A stretch of DNA of 64,000 bases from Aquipseudomonas guryensis (lineage in GTDB: Bacteria; Pseudomonadota; Gammaproteobacteria; Pseudomonadales; Pseudomonadaceae). The stretch is taken from contig NZ_JACJFN010000004.1 of NCBI RefSeq assembly GCF_014164785.1, forward strand, positions 434,001 to 498,000, given 5' to 3'. Positions within the stretch are counted from its first letter, which is position 1. Each line of letters starts with the position of its first letter. Under the pieces are notes generated by a model. It searched no databases. It saw only the letters and a list, made by a program, of their open reading frames with translations, and was not told the DNA's origin. Positions 1-9,211 of this stretch are shown one piece after another. Position numbers and translations under genes: made by a program.

Positions 1-181
1 TGCTGGCCGGCAGCAGCACGAACTGCACGAACAGGCCGATCAGCGGCGCCTTGGGCGTGCGCAGGATGCGCTTGAAGTCATCGGCGCGCAGCTCCAGGGA
101 CACGCCGAACATCATCAGGGCGATGATGGCGTTCAGCGCGATCATCGCGCTGGGGGAAAACTCAAGATTGACGGCAGGCAT
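1..181 (-). CDS. Bile acid:sodium symporter family protein, N-terminal part (runs off the window)
   Basis: Only the first 60 or so codons are inside the window; the gene continues beyond base 1. The visible N-terminus is hydrophobic, with a short periplasmic-type start, one membrane span around residues 11-25 and a second beginning near residue 47. The stretch MMFGVSLELRADDFKR between the spans is typical of the BASS (bile acid:Na+ symporter) family of inner-membrane secondary transporters. The start ATG (179-181) lies inside the end of the upstream flavin monooxygenase gene, a 20-base overlap on the same strand, which suggests co-transcription and translational coupling. The substrate cannot be inferred; association with a monooxygenase hints at an organic acid or lipid-like compound. 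Confidence 0.7.
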   Translation of the reverse strand, partial: MPAVNLEFSPSAMIALNAIIALMMFGVSLELRADDFKRILRTPKAPLIGLFVQFVLLPAS

Positions 182-1511
182 CGAGACTTTCCTTGGTTGA
201 AGTCGAGACGATAGGGGCGAGGTCGGCGCGCAGCTCGGCGCTATGCGCCTTGAGCGCGGCGCGGTAGCTGTCCTTGTGCACGTAATAGGCCATGCGTTCC
301 AGCTGCAGGTAGGCGTAGCCGCCGTCCATACGCTGGGCGAAGCGTTGCTGCACCTGCTCATGGAAGCGCGCGGCCGAGGGGTGGCCATCGAGCTGCTGGC
401 GGATCACCAGGGCGACCAGTTCGGCCTGCTCGGCGCGGCCCTGCCAGCCGAGGCCGGAGGCTTCGATCATGCCGAGCATGAACAGGTCGCGGTGCAGCGG
501 GTGGAACACGTTGAGGTACAGCTGCGGCGCGCCGGCATCCTGGGGCCAGTTCAGCTCGGCGCGGTCGATAAAGGGGTAGTCGAGCTTGTAGCCGGTGGCC
601 TGGAGGATCAGGTCGTAGTCGGCCTGGCTGCCATCGGCGAAGGTCACGCTATGGCCGTCGACCTGACGGATATCGCCGCGCGGCTGGATATCGCCATGGC
701 CGATATGGTGCAGCACCAGCGAGTTCATCACCGGGTGCGACTCATACAGGCGGTAGTCCGGATCGGGCAGGCCATATTGCGAGGGCTTGCCGAGCAGGGC
801 GCGCACCAGCAGGCCGTCGACCAGCTGCTTGAGCCGGCGTGGCAGCTTGACTGCGCCGCCGAAGGTGTCGGTGGGCTTGCCGAGGATGAACTTGGGCAGG
901 AAGTGGTAGCCGCGTCGCACCGACAGGTCGACCGAGGCGGCGCGGTGCACGGCATCCACGGCGATGTCGCAGGCCGAGTTGCCGCAGCCGACCACCAGCA
1001 CGCGCTTGCCGGTGAAGATGTCGGCCGACTTGTAGGCCGAGGAATGCAGCAGCTCGCCGGTGAACGGACCGGGCAGGGTTGGCTGATTGGGCTGGTGCAG
1101 GGTGCCGTTGGCGATCAGCACGCCGCCGAACTGCCATTCACGTTGCACGCCGGCGCATTCGCTGAGCAGGCGCCAACCTTGGTCGAGGCGCTCCAGCTTG
1201 AGCACGCGGGTATTGAACTGGTAGTGCTGTCGCAGGCCGAAGTGCTCAGCGTAATCGCGAAAGTACTGGCCGATCTGCTGGTGTCGCGGGTAGTGCGGCA
1301 CTGCGGCGGGCATGGGGAATTCGGCGAAGGCGGTGGTGCCCTTGGACGAGATCAGGTGCGCCGACTCGTACATGGTGCTGTGCGGGTTGCTGATATCCCA
1401 CAGGCCACCGACATCCGCGTGCAGCTCGAAGCCGACGAAGGGGATACCATAGCGCTGTAGCTGACGGGCAGCCGCCAGCCCCATAGGGCCGGCTCCGATA
1501 ATGGCGTGCAT
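162..1511 (-). CDS. Flavin-containing monooxygenase (FMO-like NAD(P)-binding flavoprotein)
   Basis: 449 residues. It has an N-terminal FAD-binding Rossmann motif (GAGPMG, residues 6-11), the FMO fingerprint FTGELLHSSAY (about 150-160) and a second dinucleotide motif GCGNSA (175-180) for NADPH. This arrangement defines class B flavin monooxygenases that insert oxygen into N, S or ketone substrates; the substrate here is unknown. It starts at the ATG next to the divergent AraC regulator gene (104-base gap) and overlaps the downstream BASS transporter gene, so a regulator-enzyme-transporter module is likely. Regulation by the divergent AraC protein is an inference from gene arrangement. Confidence 0.85.
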   Translation of the reverse strand: MHAIIGAGPMGLAAARQLQRYGIPFVGFELHADVGGLWDISNPHSTMYESAHLISSKGTTAFAEFPMPAAVPHYPRHQQIGQYFRDYAEHFGLRQHYQFNTRVLKLERLDQGWRLLSECAGVQREWQFGGVLIANGTLHQPNQPTLPGPFTGELLHSSAYKSADIFTGKRVLVVGCGNSACDIAVDAVHRAASVDLSVRRGYHFLPKFILGKPTDTFGGAVKLPRRLKQLVDGLLVRALLGKPSQYGLPDPDYRLYESHPVMNSLVLHHIGHGDIQPRGDIRQVDGHSVTFADGSQADYDLILQATGYKLDYPFIDRAELNWPQDAGAPQLYLNVFHPLHRDLFMLGMIEASGLGWQGRAEQAELVALVIRQQLDGHPSAARFHEQVQQRFAQRMDGGYAYLQLERMAYYVHKDSYRAALKAHSAELRADLAPIVSTSTKESLDACRQS

Positions 1512-1614
1512 GCAAGGCGTCTCAATTGTCTTTCTGTAGTTATTCCGTAAGCATATGCAGCCCTCCGCTTGCCGTAATGGCTCATTCAGGACTCCAGTCG
1601 GTTAATTCAGGACC

Positions 1615-2586
1615 ATGAGCACTACGCCTTCCGTCACCGTGCATTACACCCAGGCCATCCTCCAGGCCGCCGAGCGCCTGGCCTTGCCGCTGCCGGCCGA
1701 GCTGCGCGAGCTGGGTGGTGAGGCGCGCATTCCGCTGGCGCGCCAGGACGTTCTGTGGGAAGCCTTCTGCGCGGCGGCACACGATCCGCTGACCGGCTTG
1801 CGCCTGGGCTGCGCCCTGCAGGTCGGTCATCTGGACATGGTCGGCGCCCTGCTGATGAGCTGCGAAACGGTCGGCGAGGCGCTGGAAGCCTTGCTCGAGT
1901 ACTACCCGATAGTCGGCGAAGGCGGTGAGTTCAGCCTGCGCGACGAGGGCCAGCGCCTGTGCCTGGTCTACCAGCCGCAGTACCAGGTGCGCCGCGACGA
2001 GCGGGTCGAGGCGGTGCTGGCTAGCCTGCTGCACATGACCCGCTGGATCACCGGCAGCAAGGTCAGTCCCTTGCTGCTCAGCTTCAGTCACCCGGCGCGC
2101 GGCAGCGAGGCCAGCTATGCCGAGCTGCTGGCCTGTCCGTTGCAGTTCGCCGCCGCCGAAAACGCCCTGGTGTTCGCCGCCGCCGATCTGCAGGTGCCGC
2201 TGATCCAGGCCAATGCGCTGATGCGCGAGCACCTGCGCGGCCTCGCCGACAGCCTGCTCGAGCGCCTAGGTACGCAGAGCCTGGCGGCGCGGGTACAGCA
2301 GTTGCAGCGGGCACAGCCGCGCTGGGGCAAGGAGCGCATCGCCGAGCAGCTGGAGCTGAGCGGACGTCACCTCAACCGCAAGCTGGCCGAGGAGGGCACC
2401 TCGTTCAAGTTGCTGCGCGACCAGGTGCTGTACCAGATGGCCGAACAGTTATTGCGCGAGTCGCCACGCCTGAGCGAGGTGGCCGAGCGTCTGGGGTTTT
2501 CCGATGAGAGTGCGTTCGCCAAGGCCTTCCGCCGCTGGAGCAGCATGACGCCGGGACAGTTTCGTCAGGGGTTGGTGAATGAGTGA
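1615..2586 (+). CDS. AraC-family transcriptional regulator (Arabinose_bd-type sensor domain)
   Basis: 323 residues. The N-terminal two thirds resemble the sensor domain of the AraC subgroup that includes OruR and ArgR-like regulators (a shared cue is GHLDMVGALLMSCETVGEAL, about 64-83). The C-terminus holds two helix-turn-helix units, with the AraC signature ending in AKAFRRWSSMTPGQFR. It is divergent from the flavin monooxygenase gene, which it probably activates in response to that enzyme's substrate. Its stop overlaps the start of the next gene (ATGAGTGA), so the regulator is probably co-transcribed with the methyltransferase-like gene. An AGGA motif lies just upstream of the ATG. Confidence 0.85.
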   Translation: MSTTPSVTVHYTQAILQAAERLALPLPAELRELGGEARIPLARQDVLWEAFCAAAHDPLTGLRLGCALQVGHLDMVGALLMSCETVGEALEALLEYYPIVGEGGEFSLRDEGQRLCLVYQPQYQVRRDERVEAVLASLLHMTRWITGSKVSPLLLSFSHPARGSEASYAELLACPLQFAAAENALVFAAADLQVPLIQANALMREHLRGLADSLLERLGTQSLAARVQQLQRAQPRWGKERIAEQLELSGRHLNRKLAEEGTSFKLLRDQVLYQMAEQLLRESPRLSEVAERLGFSDESAFAKAFRRWSSMTPGQFRQGLVNE

Positions 2587-3334
2587 TTTGCGTGAAGAGC
2601 GGGTATTGGCCGAAGTGCAGGACCAGTTCGGCCTGGTCCGCGTGCTGGAAGTCGGCGACTACCGTTTCCTCGAATTCGGCGATGCCATCGAGCAAAGCTG
2701 CGTGTTCACCCGTGACCCGAAGTGGCTGGAGTACGACTACACCCGCGCCATGTTCCTCGGTGCGCTGTGCCATGGGGCGCCGGAAACCGCGCTGTTTCTC
2801 GGCTTGGGTGCGGGCAACCTGACCCAGGCCTGCCTGAGCTTCATCGAGCTGGACGATGTCGAGGTGATCGAGCTGCGCCCGGACGTGCCGCGCCTGGCCA
2901 TGCAGTACCTGGGACTGGCCGACGACCCGCGCCTGACCATCCGCATCGGCGATGCCCTGGAACTGCTCGACAGCGCCGAGTCGGCCGACCTGATTTTCCT
3001 CGACCTGTACACCGACACCGGCCCTGCGGTTGGCCACCTGGCCTGGAAGTTCCTGGAAAGCTGCCAGGCCAAGCTCAACCCGGGCGGCTGGCTGGTGATC
3101 AATCAGTGGGGCACCGATGACGGCAAGCCGCTAGGCGCGGCTCTGCTGCGTGGCCTCTATCATCGGCATTACTGGGAGATTCCGGTGAAGGAGGGCAACG
3201 TCATCCTGCTGGTGCCGGCTGATCTGGAGCAGGAGTTGCAGCCCGAACAGCTCTCGGCCCGCGCCGCCGAACTGGCGCCGCGCCTGGGCTATTCGCTGCA
3301 GCCCTTGATCGACGTGCTGCGCCCGGCCAGTTGA
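2579..3334 (+). CDS. Spermidine synthase-like / spermine synthase-fold methyltransferase
   Basis: 251 residues. It carries the Rossmann-fold core of the polyamine synthase family: a glycine-rich FLGLGAGNLTQA loop near residues 77-88, an acidic residue after the next strand (VEVIELRP) and LIFLDLYTD near 140. The N-terminal half is short and the aminopropyltransferase gatekeeper segment is not obvious, so it may be a methyltransferase-fold relative rather than a true spermidine synthase. It overlaps the preceding AraC gene by 8 bases and ends 20 bases before the convergent crotonase gene. Confidence 0.7.
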   Translation: MSDLREERVLAEVQDQFGLVRVLEVGDYRFLEFGDAIEQSCVFTRDPKWLEYDYTRAMFLGALCHGAPETALFLGLGAGNLTQACLSFIELDDVEVIELRPDVPRLAMQYLGLADDPRLTIRIGDALELLDSAESADLIFLDLYTDTGPAVGHLAWKFLESCQAKLNPGGWLVINQWGTDDGKPLGAALLRGLYHRHYWEIPVKEGNVILLVPADLEQELQPEQLSARAAELAPRLGYSLQPLIDVLRPAS

Positions 3335-3354
3335 GGCCGGCGCAGCCGCGCCGT

Positions 3355-4146
3355 TCAGCGGCCCTTGAAGTCACCGGGGCGGCGTTCGAGCATGGCGCGC
3401 ACGCCTTCCTGGGCATCTTCGCTGGCCATCAGTGCGGTAACTACCGGATGCAGGCTGGCAATCGCTGCCGCTTCCCCCTCTTGCACGGCCTGGCGTGCCG
3501 AAGCCAGGGTGGCGCGTACGCCCAGCGGCGCCTGGGCGGCGATGCGTTCGGCGAGCGCCAGGGCGCCGGGCAGCAGGTCCTCGGGGCTGAACACTTCCTG
3601 TACCAGGCCCAGGCGATAGGCTTCCGCGGCATCGAAGGGGTCGCCGGTCAGCAGCCAGCGCATGGCATTGCCCCAGCCGGCGGCCTGGTGCATGCGCAGG
3701 GTGGCGCCGCCGAACGGCAGGATGCCGCGCTGTACCTCCATCTGTGCGAAGCGGGTGTCGCTGGAACACAGGTTGATATCGGAGGCCAGCATCAGCTCGA
3801 TGCCGATGGTGTAGCAGTAGCCACGGGCGGCGACGATCACCGGCTTGCTGACCCGTGGGCCGCCGAATACGCCCCAGGGATCGCAGCCGCCAGCGGGAAT
3901 ATGCCAGCCGGCGGCAAAGGTGGATGCCACCTTGGCCAGATCGAGGCCAGCGGTGAAGTGTTCGCCATGGGCAAACACCAGGGCCACACGCGCTTCCTCA
4001 TCGCGCTCGAATTCGCCATAGGCCAGGCAGAGCTGATTGAGCATGTCGAGGTCGAAGGCGTTGCGCTTGTCGCTGCGGTTGAGTCCGATCAGCAGGATCT
4101 GGCCACGTTTCTCGCGGCTGATACGGTCGGTCGTCGGCTCGGCCAT
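3355..4146 (-). CDS. Crotonase-fold enoyl-CoA hydratase/isomerase family protein
   Basis: 263 residues, the usual length for a crotonase. Family features are the N-terminal RSDKRNAFD segment, GEHFTAGLDL (first oxyanion strand, about 62-71) and ARGYCYTIGIEL (CoA-binding/oxyanion helix, about 107-118). The paired catalytic glutamates of classical enoyl-CoA hydratase are not clearly both present, so the reaction could be hydration, isomerisation or another acyl-CoA transformation. It is divergent from the DEAD-box helicase gene and convergent with the spermidine-synthase-like gene. P. aeruginosa has a similar pair (enoyl-CoA hydratase next to deaD) by recall. Confidence 0.85.
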   Translation of the reverse strand: MAEPTTDRISREKRGQILLIGLNRSDKRNAFDLDMLNQLCLAYGEFERDEEARVALVFAHGEHFTAGLDLAKVASTFAAGWHIPAGGCDPWGVFGGPRVSKPVIVAARGYCYTIGIELMLASDINLCSSDTRFAQMEVQRGILPFGGATLRMHQAAGWGNAMRWLLTGDPFDAAEAYRLGLVQEVFSPEDLLPGALALAERIAAQAPLGVRATLASARQAVQEGEAAAIASLHPVVTALMASEDAQEGVRAMLERRPGDFKGR

Positions 4147-4272
4147 GGGGTGGCTCCAGGTTCGCTAGGTGAGTTTCCTTTATAGTCAGCCCGCCGGCGG
4201 TCGTGCAAACGCATTGCCCGCCTGAATGGCAGGTTATGATCTGCAAGACGCGCGCCGCTTCTGTAAAAAATC

Positions 4273-4301
4273 TGCCACGTGGACAGCTTTTCCTGTATGA
4301 T
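4273..4301 (+). promoter_or_regulatory. Candidate extended -10 promoter for the DEAD-box helicase gene
   Basis: TGTATGAT (4294-4301) gives an extended -10 element. TGCCAC (4273-4278) is a weak -35 at 17-base spacing, and a GC-rich discriminator follows. Transcription from here would leave a leader of about 200 bases before the helicase ATG at 4516. An alternative TATGAT lies at 4235-4240. Not tested. Confidence 0.4.
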
Positions 4302-4515
4302 TCGCGCCCGGCCAAACTTGGCCGTCGTTCAGGTAGTAAAACTCACGAAGCGCTTGCTTCGGCAGCTTGTCCGCGTAGCGGACTATCCTTGACGCTTTAT
4401 TCATTTAGTTTTCGCAAATCCCCGCCTACACGGCTGCCAGGGTGACCTTCGGGTCCTACATGGCATGTGCAGCTTTGGAACTTGGGTCTTTGCGGATGCA
4501 CCTAGAGGCAGACCC
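4302..4515 (+). promoter_or_regulatory. Long 5' leader of the helicase gene (no protein gene seen in 4147-4515)
   Basis: The gap between the crotonase start and the helicase start is about 370 bases. It contains short hairpins, for example GTCCGC-gta-GCGGAC at 4370-4384, and a GAAGCGCTTGCTTC palindrome just before it. Long structured leaders are usual for cold-shock DEAD-box helicase mRNAs (csdA/deaD). An 80-codon open frame at 4203-4445 has no recognisable features and is not called. Confidence 0.4.
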
Positions 4516-6201
4516 ATGACCCAGGAAGTAACCGGCACTTTCGCCGAACTCGGCCTTCATCCTTCTATTCTCGCTGCGCTGACCGCGGTGGGTTACGAAG
4601 AGCCGTCCCCGATTCAATCCCAGGCGATCCCGGTGATCCTCGCCGGCCACGACATGATCGGCCAGGCGCAGACCGGTACCGGCAAGACCGCAGCGTTCGC
4701 CCTGCCGATCCTGTCGAAGATCGACCCGGCCAAGCGTGAACTGCAGGCGCTGATCCTCGCGCCGACCCGTGAGCTGGCCCTGCAGGTGGCCACCGCCTTT
4801 GAAACCTACTCCAAGCAGATGCCCGGCCTGAGCGTGGTTGCCGTGTACGGCGGCGCGCCGATGGGCCCGCAGCTCAAGGCCATCCGCATGGGTGCCCAGG
4901 TTATCGTGGCCACCCCGGGGCGTCTGGTTGACCACCTGAGCCGCAACGACCAACTGCTGTCGACCATCAGCCACCTGGTGCTGGACGAAGCCGACGAAAT
5001 GCTCAAGCTCGGCTTCATGGACGATCTGGAAGTGATCTTCCAGGCCATGCCGGCCAGCCGCCAGAGCGTGCTGTTCTCCGCGACCCTGCCGGCCTCGATC
5101 CGCACCATCGCCGAGAAGCACCTGCGCGACCCGAAACACATCAAGATCGCCGCCAAGACCCAGACCGTCTCGCTGATCGAGCAGGCCCACCTGATGGTGC
5201 ATGCCGACCAGAAGGTCCAGGCTGTTTCGCGCCTGCTGGAAGTCGAGGAATTCGACGCCCTGATCGCCTTCGTGCGCACCAAGCAAGCCACCCTGGACCT
5301 GGCCTCCGCGCTGGAAGCCAAGGGCTACAAGGTGGCCGCGCTGAACGGTGACATCGCGCAGAACCAGCGCGAGCGCGTCATCGAGTCGCTGAAAGACGGC
5401 CGTCTGGACATCGTGGTCGCCACCGACGTGGCCGCCCGTGGTATCGACGTACCGCGTATCACCCACGTACTCAACGTCGACATGCCGTACGACCCGGAGT
5501 CCTACGTGCACCGTATCGGTCGTACCGGCCGTGCCGGTCGCGTTGGCCGTGCGCTGCTGCTGGTGACCCCGCGTGAGCGTCGCATGCTGCAGGTAATCGA
5601 GCGCGTAACCGGGCAGAAAGTTGCCGAAGTGCGTCTACCGAATGCCCAGCAGGTGCTGGATGCACGCATCAAGAAGCTGACCAACAGCCTGGCGCCGTTG
5701 GTGGCCGATGCCGAAGCCAGCCATGGCGAGCTGCTCGACCGTCTGGTGGCCGATATCGGCTGCACTCCGCGCGCCCTGGCCGCGGCCTTGCTGCGCAAGG
5801 CCACCAATGGCCAGTCGCTGAACTTGGCCGACGTCGAGCGCGAGCAGCCGCTGGTGCCGACCGTCAGCGCCCCGCGCGAACGTCGCGAGCGTGATGGCGA
5901 GCGCAGCAGCGGTGGCGATTTCGCTCCGCGTGAGCGTCGTGCCCCGGTGCCGTTGACTGAAGGCCGTGCCCGTTGCCGTACCGCCCTGGGCACTCGCGAC
6001 GGCATCGCCGCGAAGAACCTGCTCGGCGCGATCCTCAACGAGGGTGGTCTGGCTCGCGAAGCCATCGGTCGCATCCAGATCCGTGAGACCTTCAGCCTGA
6101 TCGAGCTGCCGGAAGAAGGCCTCGACCGTCTGCTCGGTAAGCTCAAGGACACCCGCGTTGCCGGTAAGGCCCTGAAGCTGCGTCGTTATCGCGAGGATTG
6201 A
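4516..6201 (+). CDS. deaD: ATP-dependent DEAD-box RNA helicase, DeaD/CsdA type
   Basis: 561 residues from the ATG at 4516, preceded by AGAGGC; an in-frame upstream extension is unlike the family. The helicase core shows the Q motif, AQTGTGKT (51-58), VLDEADEML (DEAD box), SAT, and HRIGRTGRAG (motif VI). A C-terminal DbpA-type RNA-binding domain follows a charged Arg/Glu linker and ends in ALKLRRYRED. DeaD/CsdA proteins unwind structured RNA in ribosome assembly and mRNA decay and are often cold-induced. It is a single gene with its own terminator. Confidence 0.93.
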   Translation: MTQEVTGTFAELGLHPSILAALTAVGYEEPSPIQSQAIPVILAGHDMIGQAQTGTGKTAAFALPILSKIDPAKRELQALILAPTRELALQVATAFETYSKQMPGLSVVAVYGGAPMGPQLKAIRMGAQVIVATPGRLVDHLSRNDQLLSTISHLVLDEADEMLKLGFMDDLEVIFQAMPASRQSVLFSATLPASIRTIAEKHLRDPKHIKIAAKTQTVSLIEQAHLMVHADQKVQAVSRLLEVEEFDALIAFVRTKQATLDLASALEAKGYKVAALNGDIAQNQRERVIESLKDGRLDIVVATDVAARGIDVPRITHVLNVDMPYDPESYVHRIGRTGRAGRVGRALLLVTPRERRMLQVIERVTGQKVAEVRLPNAQQVLDARIKKLTNSLAPLVADAEASHGELLDRLVADIGCTPRALAAALLRKATNGQSLNLADVEREQPLVPTVSAPRERRERDGERSSGGDFAPRERRAPVPLTEGRARCRTALGTRDGIAAKNLLGAILNEGGLAREAIGRIQIRETFSLIELPEEGLDRLLGKLKDTRVAGKALKLRRYRED

Positions 6202-6230
6202 TCCCCTGGGATCGAGCCAAAGCTGAATGA

Positions 6231-6260
6231 AAAAGCCCCGCCTAGTGCGGGGCTTTTTTT
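6231..6260 (+). terminator. Rho-independent terminator after deaD
   Basis: A hairpin AAGCCCCGC-cctagt-type loop-GCGGGGCTT is followed by seven T residues, 30 bases after the helicase stop codon. Confidence 0.9.
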
Positions 6261-6327
6261 ATGCCCAGATTGACAGCCTGCCGGGGTGCCAACAGTATTT
6301 TCGGGATCGACTAAGCAGAGCGGGATC

Positions 6328-9126
6328 ATGGCAGCGGACAAGCCCCTGAAGTTGCGCTTCGACGGCTTCGAGCTGGACGAGGCCAATGCGCGCCTGAGCT
6401 GCGCTGGGCAGCCTGTTGCCCTGCAGCCCAAGGCGCTGGCGCTGCTCTGCGAGCTGGCCCGCGAGCCGGGTCGCTTGCTGAGCAAGGATGCGTTGCTGGA
6501 TGCGGTATGGGGCCATCGGCATGTCAGCGAGTCCGTGCTCAAAACCACTGTCAGCGCACTGCGCCAGGCGTTGGGCGACGACCCTCGACAGGCACGTTTC
6601 ATTGAGACCGCTGCCCGTCAGGGCTATCGCTTCATCGGTATGCCGGCGCTGTCGCCCTCTAGCCGTGATCTGATTGGCCGAGCCACGGCCCTGCAACAGT
6701 TGCATCGTGCCTGGCAGTGCAGCCAGACGGCGCGGCAACTGCTTTGGGTTACGGGCGAGGCGGGCATTGGCAAGACCCACCTGATCGAAACTTTTATCGC
6801 CGACTGTACGGATGTGCTTTGCGTGCGTGGCCAGTGCATCGAGCATTTCGGCAGTGGTGAGCCCTATCTGCCGTGGCTGGAGCTGCTGGGCGAGCTGAGC
6901 CGGCGTGATGAGCAGTTTGTTGCGCTGTTGCGTGTGGCGGCGCCGATGTGGCTGCTGCAATTGCCCTGGTTATGCGAAGCGGGTGAGCACGAGGCGTTGC
7001 GCAGTGCCTGTGGCGGCGCCAATCCGCTGCGCATGCTGCGTGAGATGGCTGAACTGCTGACTCGATTTAGCAGCAAACGGCCCCTGCTGCTGGTGCTGGA
7101 GGATTTGCATTGGTGCGATACGGCGAGTCTGCATCTGCTCGAATACCTGGCTCGTCGGCGTGACCTGACGCGGGTGATGCTGCTGTGCAGCCAGCGCCTA
7201 GCTGAGTTGCGGGCTAGCGGGCATCCGCTCGACGCTCTGCGTCACGATCTCAACCTGCGCGGTCTGAGTGAAGAGATTGTGCTGCAGCCGTTCTCCATGG
7301 ACGAAGTGGCTGAGTACCTTGCCCGCCGGCATCCTCACCTGCAGGCGGCCCCCGGCATGTCGGCGCTGCTATTGCAGCGCAGCGGTGGCTTACCGTTGTT
7401 CGTCGAGAGCCTGGCGGGCGATCTGCACGAAGCCTGCGCTCAGCCGGATTGGCCAGTTCCGGAGGATTTGTATGGCCTGCTGCGCCGTCAGGTCGAGCGC
7501 CTGAGCGAGTATGTACGTGCGCTGCTCGAGGCTGCCAGCGTGTGTGGTACGGAGTTCCGGGTGGGCGTGCTGGCCAGCGTCCTCGGTTGTGCCGAGACGC
7601 AGGTGCAGAGCGCCTGCCAGGCGCTGACAGGCGGGCATGGCTGGCTTGTCGCGCAGGAGGTCGTCGCCTTGGGCGACGGTACTCTGGAAGGGCGCTTTGC
7701 CTTTCGTCACGCGCTTTACCGCCAGGTGTTCTACCAGCGCCTGGACGGGATGCGCCGCGCACGGCTGCACCGTGCGGTGGCGGCTGTTCTGCTGGCCCGT
7801 GGCCTGTCGATGGCCGCCGAGCTGGCGGGGCACCTCGAGCAGGGCAAGGACCTGCCGGCCGCTGTGCGGCAATTGGGCTATGCCGCCGATGGCGCGCTCG
7901 AGCGTTTCGCGCCGCAGCAGGCATTGCAGTTTGTCCGGCATGCTATGGAGCTGTTGGCGCAGCTTACCAGCACCGAGCCGTCCACCGAGCGGCAGCTGGA
8001 TCTGCTGCTCAAGGGAGGTGTCGCCAGCGCGCAACTGCATGGCATGGCGTCGGACGAGGCCAGCGCGTTCTATGCGCGGGCCCAGGCCCTGGCCGAACGC
8101 ATGCCCGACTCAGCGCAGTTGGGCTGGGGCTTGGCCGGCATAGCCCAGGTGCGTTATGGCCGTGGCGAGTATCAGGCCGCGCGTCAGTTGAGCGAACGGG
8201 TGGCGGCGCTGGCGAGTCGGCTGGGTGAGTCTGGTCTGGCGATCGCAGCCTGCAACATGGGCGGTATGGTCTGTGCTGTGCTGGGCGAACACGAGCGCGG
8301 CCGACTGTTGCTGGAGCGCGGTATCGAGCTAGGCCGGGCCCTGGCCGAGCAACTGCCGCGGCAGCGCTTCTTTGTCGATCCACTGGTGGCTATGCTCGGC
8401 CACCTGGCCCTGCATCTGGTGCCGCTGGGCTTGTTCGAACAGGCCATCATGCATGCCGAAGCGGCCTTGGCGCGGGCGAGGGAACTTGCTCATCCGATGT
8501 CGTTGGCCGTGGCCACCCGTTGCGCCGGCATGCTTGATCTGTTGCTCGGGCGAGAGCTGCAGGTCGCCACGCGGGCCGATGAGCTGGCGCAGCTGCATGC
8601 CCGTCACGGCATGCATCAAGCGGATGGTGCTTGGCGCATTCTCTCTGGCTGGGCCATGGCTCAGGCTGGCGAGGCGACTGCAGGTTATGCACGCATTCGT
8701 GAGGGCGGCGCCATCCTGCAGCGGCTCGGCATGCTTGCCGGGCATGTGCAGATGTTGTCCTTCGCTGCCGAAGCACAGTTGCTGGCCGCCGAAGGGGGGC
8801 GGGCCGTGGCGCTTATCGATGAGGCCGAGGCTCTGGCGATGCGCTTGGGCGAGCGAGCGCGAGTGCCTGAATTGTGGCTGCTGCGGGCGCGTACCGAGTT
8901 GGCGCACGGTGCGCGTGGCTCCGCCGAACATTGGCTGCGCCGGGCTCTGGCGGAGGCCCGCGAGCAGCACGCAGCGGGTACCGAATTGATCGTGCTGCTG
9001 GCGCTGAGTCGCTTGCCGGAGCCCGCTACGCACGATATCGAGGCGTTGCGCCGCGTATCTCATGCTCTGCCGCCGGCAGCTCAAGTGCGGGTGCTGCGCG
9101 AGGCCTTGGCTTTGACCGAAAGCTGA
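6328..9126 (+). CDS. Large signal-transduction regulator: OmpR-type winged helix plus AAA/STAND-like ATPase and helical repeats
   Basis: 932 residues from the ATG at 6328; a GTG 42 bases upstream is possible. Residues 5-105 form an OmpR/PhoB-type DNA-binding winged helix at the N-terminus. An AAA-type ATPase follows, with Walker A GEAGIGKT (143-150) and a Walker B region LLLVLEDLHWCD (about 252-263). The C-terminal half is alpha-helical and alanine/leucine rich, as in the TPR-like sensor arms of MalT/AfsR-type regulators. It lies 85 bases upstream of a thioesterase-hydrolase pair on the same strand, so local control of acyl-ester metabolism is plausible. The inducer is unknown. Confidence 0.8.
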   Translation: MAADKPLKLRFDGFELDEANARLSCAGQPVALQPKALALLCELAREPGRLLSKDALLDAVWGHRHVSESVLKTTVSALRQALGDDPRQARFIETAARQGYRFIGMPALSPSSRDLIGRATALQQLHRAWQCSQTARQLLWVTGEAGIGKTHLIETFIADCTDVLCVRGQCIEHFGSGEPYLPWLELLGELSRRDEQFVALLRVAAPMWLLQLPWLCEAGEHEALRSACGGANPLRMLREMAELLTRFSSKRPLLLVLEDLHWCDTASLHLLEYLARRRDLTRVMLLCSQRLAELRASGHPLDALRHDLNLRGLSEEIVLQPFSMDEVAEYLARRHPHLQAAPGMSALLLQRSGGLPLFVESLAGDLHEACAQPDWPVPEDLYGLLRRQVERLSEYVRALLEAASVCGTEFRVGVLASVLGCAETQVQSACQALTGGHGWLVAQEVVALGDGTLEGRFAFRHALYRQVFYQRLDGMRRARLHRAVAAVLLARGLSMAAELAGHLEQGKDLPAAVRQLGYAADGALERFAPQQALQFVRHAMELLAQLTSTEPSTERQLDLLLKGGVASAQLHGMASDEASAFYARAQALAERMPDSAQLGWGLAGIAQVRYGRGEYQAARQLSERVAALASRLGESGLAIAACNMGGMVCAVLGEHERGRLLLERGIELGRALAEQLPRQRFFVDPLVAMLGHLALHLVPLGLFEQAIMHAEAALARARELAHPMSLAVATRCAGMLDLLLGRELQVATRADELAQLHARHGMHQADGAWRILSGWAMAQAGEATAGYARIREGGAILQRLGMLAGHVQMLSFAAEAQLLAAEGGRAVALIDEAEALAMRLGERARVPELWLLRARTELAHGARGSAEHWLRRALAEAREQHAAGTELIVLLALSRLPEPATHDIEALRRVSHALPPAAQVRVLREALALTES

Positions 9127-9211
9127 CCCTTTGCTGACGACTTGTCCAGGTTCACCTTCCACACTCTGCACATCCCCGCTTTCGGCGGGATACTTAGTGA
9201 GGAGAGTTCGA

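Noticed and set aside
243..1460. Long open frame on the + strand opposite the flavin monooxygenase
   Set aside because: Antisense frame produced by GC-rich third-codon bias; no motifs, and the - strand encodes a clear FMO.
3331..4185. 284-codon + strand frame over the crotonase gene
   Set aside because: Shadow frame; the - strand has a complete crotonase-fold protein.
4203..4445. 80-codon ORF in the deaD leader
   Set aside because: No ribosome-binding site, no recognisable features, and it lies in a probable structured leader.
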